Below, piece by piece: positions 48,201-58,720 of a stretch of 64,000 nucleotides of DNA. Source of the stretch: Lumbricus terrestris (Eukaryota; Annelida; Clitellata; Crassiclitellata; Lumbricidae). The translations under genes were made by a program, and so were the position numbers. Under the pieces are notes generated by a model that did no database searches, had not been told where the DNA came from, and saw only the letters and a list, made by a program, of their open reading frames with translations. Position 1 is the stretch's first letter, and every line of letters starts with the position of its first letter. The stretch spans positions 67,101,811 to 67,165,810 of the forward strand of contig OX457037.1 of assembly GCA_949752735.1 (NCBI GenBank), in the 5' to 3' direction.

Positions 48201-48221
48201 TGGTGGCATTGGAGAGAACAA
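45216..48221 (-). pseudogene. Non-LTR retrotransposon polyprotein: AP endonuclease plus reverse transcriptase (CR1/L2-like), one in-frame stop
   Basis: On the minus strand an open frame of about 1,000 codons runs from about 48221 to a TGA at 45216, broken only by TGA at 47994-47996. The N-terminal part has endonuclease signatures: FASWNARSLTEK, then VYRPG, LGDFNVHL near 47635, LDLVITSDDE and LSDHS. The reverse transcriptase follows: NYRPISNLS, ALYDVSSAFDMVDHD near 46360, GVPQGSVLGPLLFILY and the FADD active site near 46090. The C-terminus ends SIGPSLWNALS...LAHWERL. By family knowledge it nicks target DNA and primes reverse transcription there. No ORF1 is visible upstream. The 3' end carries TATTG repeats, as in CR1/L2-type clades; exact clade is not proven. 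The frame is otherwise intact, so the copy is young. The stop lies within a perfect palindrome described separately. The element sits inside a hAT-like element. Confidence 0.85.
47966..47997. repeat. Perfect 32-bp palindrome inside the retrotransposon ORF
   Basis: Centre GCCATGGC; arms of 16 bases with no spacer. On the minus strand 15 bases between the codons for S and W are an exact inverted copy of the next 15 bases. The insertion keeps frame but brings in a TGA. Confidence 0.85.
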
Positions 48222-48377
48222 AGGCGACCTTTACGTTCACATTTTGGGAGGTGGCTAAATGAAGGTGTTAATCGTCCGGATATTTCATTTTTACATGGGA
48301 AAAAAGGAATGACCTTTTTTGTTAGGGGGGGCTTAGCCCCCCCCCCCAATCCCCCTAGCGCCGCTACTGAATAATAG

Positions 48378-49572
48378 ACGAATTTTGATTCGTTGAACAA
48401 GCCTACTTGTGTGTCATTTTGCCGTCTTTTTGTAAGGTTGGCGCCCTCACAGTTTTGCTGAACAGGGCCCCACATCTATTAATCCGGCCGTGAAGCTCGC
48501 AATCACAGTTTAAAATCTCTTAGTTAACGACGAGCAGTCGATTTTTAAAAATAAAGTTATCCAATAATTGTTATGCTCGTTCGTGATTGGCCTATAGACG
48601 CGTTAAATATAACTAAGCTACACAAAGAAAACCTCCCGGATTCAGACAGGTCTACTGGGATGGCTGGTCATCATAGTCCTTAGAATGACACCATTATCGT
48701 CACACTAGACCTATGTTCATGGTCTATCATGGTCTATTCATTCTTGACTCGAAAATGCTAAGCCTGAGATGCCGAGTAGAAAACGCATTCAGAGCCATCA
48801 ATAGTTTCTGCTTTTGAACTTCTGAATAACTGAGAAAACTCTTTTGTATTTTATGCATTCGAAAGAGGTTTAGGCACTGTTAAGAAATGCAAAGTAGAGT
48901 GTGCTTTGTCGATGATGACAGTAGGATAGTAGGCCCTGACGCATATAGGCCTATGTGTAGGCATGGAATGTCCAATTCTTTCTTTATGTGCAGATGTGGA
49001 ATTTGTAGCTTTAGACTCAGCGTTAAATGTACGGTAACTACTACAGTAGGCCTACTACACCCTACGCGATTTTTATGGGCATGCAGTCGAGCATGATGAT
49101 TAAGCTCTAATACCGACGATGCCTTAGACGTGTGTGATGAAGGAGGAAAAGTACTTGAAGGTTCCATTATAAATCATTCAGGTTACAGGCTGGGATGTTC
49201 TAACTTCTAAGAATTGTGCAACAGACAAATAATCCAAACCTCCATTGAACCGGCTTCCTATTTTATAAGACTAGCCTGAAAAAGATGTAGAGAACTAAGA
49301 GTTGAGCCATTCTCACTCTGCATTGATTTTTCGATTAAATGCTTATGATGATTATAGAACACGCCATGCAGATTTATATGCTAGCCTACTCAGGAGCGCA
49401 CCGAGTCACGGATCCAAAATCCGGCAGGGAAAACAGTCTGCGTTAGAGTAGAACGATCGTCAATGGTATTCTGTGCATTGTCACAGAGCGCGCGTTACAG
49501 ATTGCAAGGCCAACAACGGAAAGGCCTGTGTTCGAAACTAGAAGTCCGCGACCGGAGGACAAGAAGCTCAGT
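48378..49572. other. Intergenic, no gene recognised
   Basis: Many TAGGCCTA motifs; only short frames on both strands around 48880-49170 without family features. Confidence 0.4.
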
Positions 49573-49789
49573 CAGTGGCGTAGCCAGGAATTTATAATGG
49601 TGGGAGGGGGTTATGACCTTTATGACACCAACCCAACAGTATTACAGTAAATAAAAAGTCAATAAAGTAACAAAGGGAATAAAGTAAGAAAAAACAATTG
49701 TTACTACAAGCATTTGTTTTGTTTTTCTTATTTGAGTGGATAAATAACTTTAAAAAAGCTTCTTTACTAGGACAATGGGGGGGTTACTG
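49573..49789. mobile_element. Candidate 217-bp hAT-like MITE with eroded right end
   Basis: Left end CAGTGGCGTAGCCAGGAATT matches the inverted right end of the 53.4-kb MITE. A right end ending ACTG at 49789 is followed by AGCTTAGT, one base different from AGCTCAGT before the left end. The right TIR is poor. Confidence 0.45.
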
Positions 49790-50502
49790 AGCTTAGTCTA
49801 CATTACATAAATAGAGGCCACACCCGTTTTAGAGAGCGTCAAACCGAGGCAAATGATCCGCTGCGGGAAGGGGAACCAATGCATGACAATATTATGATGA
49901 TGATATCCCGCATATAATTAATCGGCAACATGGCCAACCCATACCGCAGCGCGCAAAACGCGATCCAAGCAGTCAAAGCACGATGGGCCGTACACACTAT
50001 AGCCTACACAATAGGGCTGTAACGGTTTTTCTCCGCAATAGGCCTATTATTTGGACCAAGCAGGAGGCCTGTCTGTAATGAAAACGAGTTTTACATATTT
50101 ATAAAAGGGTATTTACAAGCCATCAATCATGAACAGTTGGGCAGACAGCCATTTATCGTTGAACAGTGTTGTGAAAATGACGCTATCATGAGGAGACGAC
50201 GTTCTCTAACAATAAGCACTTTACAAAGAACTGCTTTATTTATCGACACACCCATTCGTTTTCAGGGACATACATCAACCGCCGGGTATTTTACGGGGAA
50301 CTCAGTCAACCGATACAGTTACCATGCTGTAGAAGCTGTAGAAGAACTGAACCTGTGTAAAACGCATTGATATAAGCAAATAACTGTCTACCGTATCATG
50401 CAAGGCGTTCTATATATGTGCAATTATAGGCCTACGCTACATTTTCACCAAACTGCAGGAATATAAAATAACTCTAAGGTTAACTCCAGACAAAAGGTCA
50501 GC

Positions 50503-51646
50503 ATGGATGCGGCGAATATTCTGAACGTTATGGAGGAACTCCGGGATATAACGGAATGCTGTATTTGCAACGACATTTTCTCCGATCCTCGAGTGTTACC
50601 TTGCGTTCATTCGTTTTGTCTTAAATGTCTAGAACAAAGTTCTCATTCTGTGTCACGCAAGATTCAAGAAGGAGTCACAATCTCTTGTCCAATATGTCGA
50701 CAGGAGTTCACTCTCCCACTGGAAGGATTTCCAGGACTTCAGAAGAACTTCTTCATGGAAAGGCTGGCCAAGATGGCAGCAACACTTAACCCGACTACTC
50801 ATCATCCATGTGAAGCGTGTTTTGAGAACAATGATCCAATACCAGCGACAAAGATGCCCGCAGCAGTGATGTATTGCACGGAATGTCGTCAGAAACTTTG
50901 CGGTGATTGCTGTGAACTTCACAAGAAAAACAAACTTCTCAAAACACACAGATTTCTCACTTTGGGTGGCGATGGTTTAGCCGCACCAGACATCGGTCTA
51001 CTGGAGACGTTTGCGCAGAAATTATGCAACGTACACGCGAAGAACTACCTCGATTCTTATTGCAAGGACTGCAATGAAGTCGTCTGTGCGTGGTGCTTCA
51101 TAGAAAACCACCAGACACACAGTTGGTCAAGCGTCGACAAGATCTTAGACGATTTTCATGAACGGGTTGGTCAGAACCTTTCCAAACTGTCCGGCTGTCT
51201 GAGAGACATCTTGCGGAGACGGCAAGAACTGGATAACGACAGCACCATATTTCTTCAGACGATTCAAAACCTTGAGTTGACTGTTATTCAAATTCGTGAC
51301 GAGTTTAAAAGACGGCTGGACGAAGACGCTAAGTCGCTGCTGGTGGAATTGTTCTCCATAAAGCAAAGGCGACTGAAGGACATTGAAAATACCAGTAACG
51401 GAGTTGATCATCAGTTGGTGATATTCGAGAGTTTCGTGAGATACTGCGACGAGATGAAGACCAAAGGAACGGCTAGTGACATCTGTTTAGCTTTGAACGA
51501 TTTAGACAAAAGAGCAGATGAATTGTCTGCTATGCATTGTTCTTTAATGCAGCTACAGATCCCGGCGCTTGACATCTCCTTCCAAAAATCCAGTTTCAAC
51601 GAAATACTTCTCACGAAGGACCAGAATCTGATCGGAAAATTCTGCG
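50503..51646 (+). CDS. TRIM gene 3, exon 1: RING, two B-boxes, coiled coil
   Basis: 1,144 bp, donor TTCTGCG|GTAAGA, phase 1; residues 1-381. It shares the exon plan of genes 1 and 2, ending in the same LIGK-like motif just before the donor. The ATG lies in gtcagcATGg. Confidence 0.85.
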
Positions 51647-54600
51647 GTAAGACTTCCTTTCTCAGACAGACATAGACTACAGCTTTAGCGTAATATTTAT
51701 TTCTATGCAAAGACGTGGCAGGTAAACATGTGTGACGTTTCATTCAATAGTTTTTCTTCAATGTACATGGTTGCAAAAGACACATAATTGACAAAAGTAT
51801 TTATTTTGGGGTTTGAACCCGTAAAATCCTTTATAATAGGCCAATGTTTGTTTGCAAGAAGGTGGAGAAAATTTTCCCATTGGCAGTTTGAGCGCTGAGC
51901 AGGCATCGCATCCATGGTCCTTGTTCGATATAGGCTATAGGCCCACGATGTAAGAATTCTTACATCGTGGCTAGGCTTACAAAAACTTGAAACCTTGGTC
52001 TAATCCGATAAATAAAAGTGTCAGGTTACTTAGGTCTAATTTGCGCGATCATGAAGACAATTTCGGTGTTTTATCAATAAACATTAAACGAAAAATATGA
52101 CCAGCAGGATTAGGGCCTATATTTGCAAACACTTGCAAGGAGAGATCATGGATACATTGTAAGCACGCCGTTTGATCTTGCCGTCTATCATAGGCTACTT
52201 TGCAGTGCTTAAATAAAGTGACTCGATGGATGTACAATTGTAAATAGGCCCTGTCTAATGTAACTGTTTACAATCAGTGCATATAAATAGTATGTGAATG
52301 TTTATAAAAGTAAAGTTATGGTCACGATTCGTTCCATACAAAATGTCAAAGTTTAACGTCCCCGGTTGCAAATATACCTTAGATCTATAATCATGTGCAT
52401 TGTGCAATCGTTGCTGATAGCGACAGACTAGGCCTATAATAATATAATAATTCTTATCTCATCTGTCTGTTTGCATTCACTCGCGTTAGATCTAAAGCCT
52501 TATAATTAAAGTCGAAGGAAAAGCTCTTAATTGCCCGTTTTTGCGAGAAGATCGGTAGGACTGTCAGTAAACATCGACTGCACCAGCTGCACAGGGCTGT
52601 TTTTAAGGAATTTTTGGAATTGCACAACTCCTTCTTTCCTTTCCCATCTTCTATGGAAAATTACTTCCAATCGGCGGACAATGACCATTTTGCTAGTTTT
52701 AACCGTACAGAAGTGCTTCTACAACAGCACAAATCCATTTAAAACTGCACATTTTGTGTACAACTGCACGTTAAAAAGCCCTGCAGTGTACAATTATGCA
52801 CAAGAACGCAGATCACAGAAATATTAATTATAGGCCTACTAGCAGAACAGACAGCCTGCAATAATTGTATTAGGCCACAGTCAGCACACACGCCCGGGTC
52901 ATGCTTGGTTTTTCGGGAAGTGGGGGTGGGGTGGAGGGGTGGCGAAAACCCGAAATTTATCGGTAAACGCTGGGTACCCCAGAGTAGTGTTGAAAAGCCG
53001 AATTTTCACGGGCAACGCCGGGTCCCACATCTAGTAATAATACATTTCTTAACTCGTCTGTCTGCATTCACTCGCGCTAAATCTAAGGCCTTTTAAATAA
53101 ATAATGTTGTAAGAAAAACCGGTAGACGAAGATCGGTAGAACTGTACATCTAATGTAGCATTGTCAAAAAAACTGTCAGTAAACAACGACTTCTGCTGCA
53201 TATAATTGTGGTGGAGAGTCTCACCCAATGTTTTCATCGAAAACTGTACAGGTTTGGTGGTACAAGATCGAGTTAGAAAAAGTGTACAGCTATATTCGCC
53301 CTTTATGTTCAGGCATTATGTATAATAGTTGGTAACTTCACTTAACCTATAGGCCTATCGCAATCAGTGGCGTAGGCAAGGAGGGGGTTTCGGGGGTTAA
53401 AACCCCCCATTGGCTCCGAAAAAAAGTTTTTTTAAAGGTTATTTTTCCATTTAAGTAAGAAAAAATAGCAAAAAACAGAGTTTCCGGCCATAAAACCCCC
53501 CCCCCCCCATGAAAAATTCCTGGCTACGCCACTGATCGCAATGCATCGTCGTAAGCCAGTGGTGCTTGAAGCAGTCAACGATGTTTGGTATACTGGCCTA
53601 TCACATTTTACGGCAACACCTTAGCTGCCAGTATTATTATAGTCATTCACACCCTTTATGCGTTTGAAGCAAAATATTTATGAGTTTATTAGGCACAGGC
53701 GAAGATCCATTGTTAAGAGATATAAAACTATGTAGGCCTATAATGCATATAATATAAATGATTATATTCTATGAAGCCTGGTTCATGATTCTTGGCCTTA
53801 GTTTACAATTACATAGATAAGTCGTACTTAAGAAGTAGGTCGGGCGCAGGTGAAAACTCATGGCAATATCTTTATCACTTGTATCCAGTAATACCACAGA
53901 CCACAACAATGACATTTTCTCGTTTTGCGCTTCAAAAATAGCACCAACGGCCAACCAATGCTTAGACTCCTGCGTAGTTTCCTTTAGCAGAACTCTTCAC
54001 TCACAGTTGCTCAGTGCCATCGATTGATACTTCGTCTAAAGATATTGGCAATTAACAAATGCTTAAGAATGACGTATATGCTGCCCTCAACCGCTCTATT
54101 TTCATGTAGAAATTACAACATCTTTGCCTGTGAGATCTATTATTCTAGAGTAGTCTGATTTATTTTCCTTTGCAGTGGGTGTGATAGACAATGGTTCCGG
54201 TAATGCCATCTCTGACGAACAACTGACGCCATCTTCCAGTGACTCAGTGCAAATGTCCGTCTCCAAACAAGAGATGCCTCCAGTTGAACATGAGACACTC
54301 ACATCAGAGACGCAGTCTGCAGGTATACACCTATAGCTTAACATTGAACCGCATGTATTAAAGCGCAGCAATTGTCGTATACAAAACGGAAGTGTAAGCA
54401 AAAGACTCCGATTGAATTGAAACATCGATTGAATCGAAAGTTCCGATTGAATTGAAACATCGATTGAATCGAAAGTTCCGATTGAATTGAAACATCGATT
54501 GAATCGAAAGTTCCGATTGAATTGAAACTTGCAATTGTACAATGTGTTAAATGGGATCAATGTACGATCGGTATTTCACTGCTGTGACAGCATACGTAGA

Positions 54601-55804
54601 CAGGGAATCTCAAATTATTTAACATTTGGACTTCATTCAGCTGTACAGGATTATTCTTTAGGCCTGAATGTCATATATTTGGCTACACGACAGGATTTTG
54701 TGCCATGAATTAAATTACATGACAATAACCAATTATCGTGCATAAACCCATAATTATCTTATGGCAAAAATGGGTGGCACTGCAGACATAATTTTATATG
54801 CAGTCATAAAATAATTGAATAGTAGTTGTTTTCATTGTTTCATTAATCTAGATAACTATAGCATTATTCTGAATTTATAAGCGCCAGTATCATAATATTA
54901 TATGCTTTGCATCTGTTTCAGACACCGAATGCACCAACTACCGACGCACCCCATTCTTAATCAAGACGATCAAGACATCAATGTCGGCTCTGAAGGATAA
55001 GCCGATCTGGGGAGTGGCTATCCTCGACCGAGAGCTGTTCATCCTAACACAAAAGATGTCGAAGATCGATGTCTTCTGCGCCGACGACTTCACATTCAAA
55101 CGCAGAATTTCCCCTACGATGGACTTCGTAAATGCAAGAGACATCGTATCATGCAATCGAAACAGATGTCTTTACGTGATCGACTGGAAGGAGAAGTGCA
55201 CGCAGAAGGAGATTGTGCGGTTGGAACCAAGTGGAACCGTCATTCAAAAATGGCTGACTGGTGAAGACAAAGGATTGCTATCGATTTCAAGAGATGCGAA
55301 CGTCATTCTCACAGTAACCACGAAGAATATGTTGAAGGAATACTCAAAAGAGGGTCAACTGGTCAGGGAAGTCATTCTATCACCGGATGGTTCCAGTCCA
55401 TGGCATGCAGTCAAACTGACCAACGGTCATTTAGTGGTCAGCAAAGACGATGACCGATTGCACACAGTGTCCATAGTGGACACTGATGGACAGACTGTGC
55501 GGTCGTTCATAAGAGAAGGAGACACGACACGAATCTCAAGGGTTCAGTTCACGTCGTGGTTGACGAAAGGGGAACAGTGTTGCAGGCTGATACGTTTAAG
55601 AACCGAGTGTTATTGCTGAATTCGGATTTGCATTACAAGAGACTGTTGGTGTCGAAGAGTCATGGTCTGAGATGTCCAGTCAGGATGCAACTGGAGGAGT
55701 CGAGTGGACGGTTGTTCATTGTTGATAATGAATACGATTACTTCAGTCGAGGGAAGTGGAGAGATGGACGCATTCTCGTCTTTGATGTAACATCAAAGGC
55801 ATAA
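50503..55804 (+). CDS. TRIM-type E3 ubiquitin ligase with beta-propeller, gene 3, frameshifted in its last exon
   Basis: Recognised exons are 50503-51646, 54176-54322 and 54922-55804; introns are GT-AG and phase 1. RING ligands C19, C22, C34, H36, C39, C42, C62, C65; B-box 1 from C103; B-box 2 at C175, H178, C187, C190, C195, C198, H203; coiled coil about 215-330. The middle exon encodes a Ser/Thr/Glu-rich 49-residue linker instead of the long coil of genes 1 and 2. The last exon is a propeller, but the frame changes near 55550. As read, translation stops at 55619 after 662 codons; the downstream frame to 55804 plainly continues the propeller (FKNRVLLLNSDLHYK). One missing base would explain it: a sequencing error, a recent lesion, or a pseudogene. 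The protein is more diverged than genes 1 and 2 are from each other. Further exons in the long intron 1 are possible. Confidence 0.8.
51943..51970. repeat. Perfect 28-bp palindrome in intron 1 of TRIM gene 3
   Basis: Arms of 14 bases around a central GAATTC, no spacer; flanks do not pair. Confidence 0.88.
52592..52783. mobile_element. Second copy of the 0.19-kb MITE family
   Basis: CAGGGCTGTTTTTAAGG to TTAAAAAGCCCTG, aligned end to end with 34388-34581 in the same orientation with scattered substitutions. Flanking 8-mers do not match. It lies in intron 1 of TRIM gene 3. Confidence 0.75.
53365..53534. mobile_element. 170-bp hAT-like MITE, 8-bp TSD, in intron 1 of TRIM gene 3
   Basis: Left CAGTGGCGTAGGCAAGG and right end inverse CAGTGGCGTAGCCAGG; TSD ATCGCAAT at 53357-53364 and 53535-53542. 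Long C/G and A/T homopolymers fill the interior. Confidence 0.85.
54176..54322 (+). CDS. TRIM gene 3, exon 2: short Ser/Thr-rich linker
   Basis: Acceptor CTTTGCAG|TGGGTG and donor GCAG|GTATAC; 147 bp, phase 1 at both ends, open throughout. The product (containing SSSDSVQMSVSKQEMPPVEH) looks disordered. No counterpart in genes 1 and 2, so the call rests on splice sites, phase and openness. Confidence 0.65.
54407..54528. repeat. 35-bp tandem repeat, 3.5 copies, in intron 2 of TRIM gene 3
   Basis: TCCGATTGAATTGAAAC starts at 54407, 54442, 54477 and 54512; copies are identical over the unit, implying recent expansion. Confidence 0.88.
54922..55804 (+). CDS. TRIM gene 3, exon 3: propeller exon with frameshift
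   Basis: Acceptor GTTTCAG|ACACCG. The first frame (to 55619) encodes blades such as WGVAILDRELFILTQKMSKI; from about 55550 homology moves to the frame ending at TAA 55804. The two frames overlap and together cover the same propeller as the paralogues. Confidence 0.8.
55546..55552 (+). other. Frameshift point in TRIM gene 3
   Basis: Upstream homology ends at RVQ and downstream homology begins at the codons CAC GTC GTG GTT GAC (HVVVD). The C at 55550 belongs to both frames, so the sequence is one base short relative to a continuous propeller. Confidence 0.75.
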
Positions 55805-55875
55805 ATGTAGCGCCAAAGGATTAAGAAGTGAATACGTTCGACAAGTATGTGTTAAGAAAATGTGCATTTAGAAAA

Positions 55876-55881
55876 AATAAA
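55876..55881 (+). promoter_or_regulatory. Candidate poly(A) signal of TRIM gene 3
   Basis: AATAAA 72 bases after the TAA at 55804; a second AATAAA is at 56010-56015. Distances suit a 3' UTR, but no cDNA evidence is available. Confidence 0.45.
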
Positions 55882-56294
55882 CTGTTAAGAAAATTTACTG
55901 AATACGAGTCTATTATATCAGGCGTCGACAGGATCCTATAATTATTAGGATTTTGGACTTTAAACAGCGGAGACCTGTCACCTGTATGTAACATGTCTGT
56001 AAGCTAAAAAATAAACCACACAGGCTTCTTCAATTATCATGCATCAGAGCTTTTTTAACGTGCAGTTTTATCCAAAATGTATAGTTCAAATGTATTTGTG
56101 CACTGGAGAGACACGTTCTGTGATGATGATGATTACGATTGGGATGTTGCGGCTGCTTTTTGCTTATGTCGATTATGAAATTTATGTTTCGCAAATTTGC
56201 ATATTGCATCATCCGTATTCAGTATAAACAGTACAATCAGGGAAGCAGCTTTATTGATCCGCCATGCAAACGTACTGCGGATACATCGATTACG

Positions 56295-56805
56295 CCTATA
56301 CATAGGCGCAAACACCAGATGGGATCATGGACCCCCGGGACGCGTCGATCCCAACTTCTGAGAGGCTTGGGACGGTCCCCCAACTTTCGACGAGAGGATT
56401 GGGATGGTCCATCCCAACTTTTGCCACCGACTGTTAATAACCGTTTGAATATATATTACTTAGATTAGCATATTAAGAACGTACCTTCTCGGTATTAAAG
56501 CTGAGTCAAGAGCATTTTAATCCTGCATGTGCATCTTACCCCAATAGTGTTGGCGTCTCACAGATTGCATGTGAATTTGCTGCTAAGTGTGAATCACGGA
56601 AACCGATCTTCGGTTATAATTTTATTAAGTGACTCTTGACTCAAGTCTTGAGCCTTGACTTTCTTTCACTAGGGCCTAAGCCTATTTTCGTGTCTGGTTT
56701 GAATGTTTTTGTCCTTACAAATGCAAAATGTCAGGTAATTTCCAGTCAAATGTGCCAGAAATTATCATTATATGTATATAGGATTTATTTAGTTAGGCTT
56801 TGCGG
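56295..56805. repeat. Dispersed repeat, copy 1 (about 0.5 kb)
   Basis: From ACATAGGCGCAAACACC through CAACTTTCGACGAGAGG, GTGTTGGCGTCTCACAG and GTGCCAGAAATTATCATTAT it aligns in order with 59753-60245 in the same orientation. Confidence 0.75.
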
Positions 56806-57598
56806 GACTTGGGTATATCGCTCGCCTGTCTGTAGTCATACTACTGCTATTCTGGTCGATGCCTGTACCGGCAACACCTAGTTAAATATAATTCTAACAC
56901 CAGTAACGTTACGACTCTAGCACGATCTACACTGTGTCCTGATGAAAAGTAGAACACAAACAAGTGTCATAACTCAGTAAAAACTTTAAGAATTTGTCTG
57001 AAATTTTACACACAACAACAAAGACCATAATTTACACGAGATCCTAATGCCGGTTAGAAATATTCGTGAGTTTGTCAAATTTATAATCTTTTGAGATGCA
57101 GCAACGAAAAATTAAACTTTCCAACATGCAAAAGCTGAAAGGAAGTAAAATTCAGCTAGGCCTATAGCCTATATGGTGTTCAAAATGTCCTTCACGGAGT
57201 TGTTGATAGGTTTTCGCCCGTTGCCCGGTGGCCCCCTCGCCTTCGGTATACACGTAATTCTGCAACGTGCTCATTGTAAGTAATTTCGTTTCATAATTAT
57301 TAGGAAGCTGTAAGTCTGATATTAGTTTACTCTATGAACTTTCAAGAATTGGCATCAAAGTGCCTTGATCCAGTACTGCATATCTGTTGCATTTTCAGCG
57401 CTCAAAATTTGGCTCTTTGGGCCTTTACAATGCAAAAATTCAAATGCGGTATTTATACTTATGCAATAAAATTATACTGGGGTTCATATTATGTATAGCC
57501 TACATAGGCGTTTAGGCCTACTGCTGCTGAAGTCTATCTTACAGTGCTTTCCAACATGGATTGTGCAACAGCGTCACTAAATTTATTCAATTATTCGT

Positions 57599-58266
57599 TG
57601 AATTATTTATATAGCGCCTCTTCATGGAAACTACTCAGAGTCGTTCCCGACTCCGGCACGGCCAAATAGAACAGTTTTTAAGTGCTTATAAAATGTGTTA
57701 GAGAGTGATCTAGGGAACAGGCGCAGCTCAAGTGGGAGGGCATTACATACATGTACCACCGGGCCAACCACAGAAAAAGCACGACTATGCATGATGGAGG
57801 TACGAGCAAACGGTACCAAGAGCACTTTCCTATGAACTGAGCGTAAGGACCGACCAGTCAGAGTACTTGACACAGGCCGACAAAGATCAAGTAGGTAAGT
57901 TGGAGCAAGACCTAGCCGGAATCGCCATATCAAGGAAGAGATCCTGTATTCGATGTGCTGACGGACAGGGAGCCAATTCAGAACCTCCAACATGTAATTT
58001 GTAACGTGACCAAATTTTGGCAATTGACCAATGAGGCGTGCTGCAGCGCGAAGAATACGGTCAAGAGAAGATAACCGACCAGATGGTAAACCAGCATAAA
58101 GAGATAGACAATAGTCAAGACGAGCTGAGACAAAGGAACGTACAAGCGTAGTTGCAGCGCCAGTTGAGAGAGAGTGACAGTTTCGAAGCTGGCGCAGCTG
58201 ATAGAAACAGGAGCGACTGAGACGATTAAGGTGAGTTACAAAAGTAAGTTCTTCAACAATGCACAC
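57599..58266 (-). pseudogene. 5'-truncated non-LTR retrotransposon: thumb and C-terminus of reverse transcriptase
   Basis: A 211-codon frame on minus includes TLVRSFVSARLDYCLSLYAG, RILRAAARLIGQLPKFGHV, LNWLPVRQHIEYRISSLIW and RAFSVVGPVVHVCNALPLEL, the usual order after the polymerase domain. The frame ends in the shared tail, then TATATAAATAATTCAACG. No 5' part is present. Confidence 0.75.
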
Positions 58267-58720
58267 CTATTCCTCTAACTAGAATACTAAGTCTTCACCA
58301 AGCTGCAAGACTTTGTCTTGGACTCTCTTACCGAATCCACATCACACCAGCTCTTCGCTCTTGACAATGGCTTCCTGTATGTGAGTGCATTCTCTTCAAC
58401 CTGGCACTCCGCATGTCATGTAGAAAGCATGCACTGATCACACGATTCACCTCCCATCCTATCTTCTATGGTCACACCTTGTGACTCTGCTAAAGGTCGC
58501 TGTTCTCTTTGATCAGCATCTGCTGAAGTAGGGCCAGTGTAGTTCCTTGTACACATCTTGTCTTTTCCCGGCGTTCTTTCACTTTTCCGTTCATCTGGAA
58601 CTCTCTGCCTACTCATGTTCGTAAATCTCTTAGCGAAACTGTCTTTCGCTCTAAACTGAAAACTTTTTTCCAGTCTACCTTCAGATAATTGTTATGGCCG
58701 CCGAACTTCAATGAGCTTTG
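58267..58720 (+). pseudogene. Reverse-transcriptase C-terminal fragment of another non-LTR family
   Basis: Plus-strand translation gives LHQAARLCLGLSYRIHITPA then, after stops, FIWNSLPTHVRKSLSETVF and RSKLKTFFQS, the normal ending of such proteins. It abuts the minus-strand fragment head to head. Several stops show it is dead. Confidence 0.6.

Larger units (their letters stand above)
44988..48369. mobile_element. hAT-like element (8-bp TSD) hosting the non-LTR retrotransposon
   Basis: Left end CAGTGGCGGCGCCAGG at 44988 and right end, read inverted, CAGTAGCGGCGCTAGG ending at 48369. Both flanks have AATAATAG (44980-44987 and 48370-48377), a perfect 8-bp duplication typical of hAT. C/G homopolymers follow both ends. 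No transposase is seen; most of the 3.4 kb is the inserted retrotransposon. Confidence 0.8.

Noticed and set aside
54102..54560. 152-codon minus-strand frame over exon 2 of TRIM gene 3
   Set aside because: Its first third is the 35-bp tandem repeat and the rest is the complement of a well-supported exon.
54981..55619. Independent 212-codon gene
   Set aside because: It is the first part of the last exon of TRIM gene 3; acceptor, phase and paralogues all place it there.
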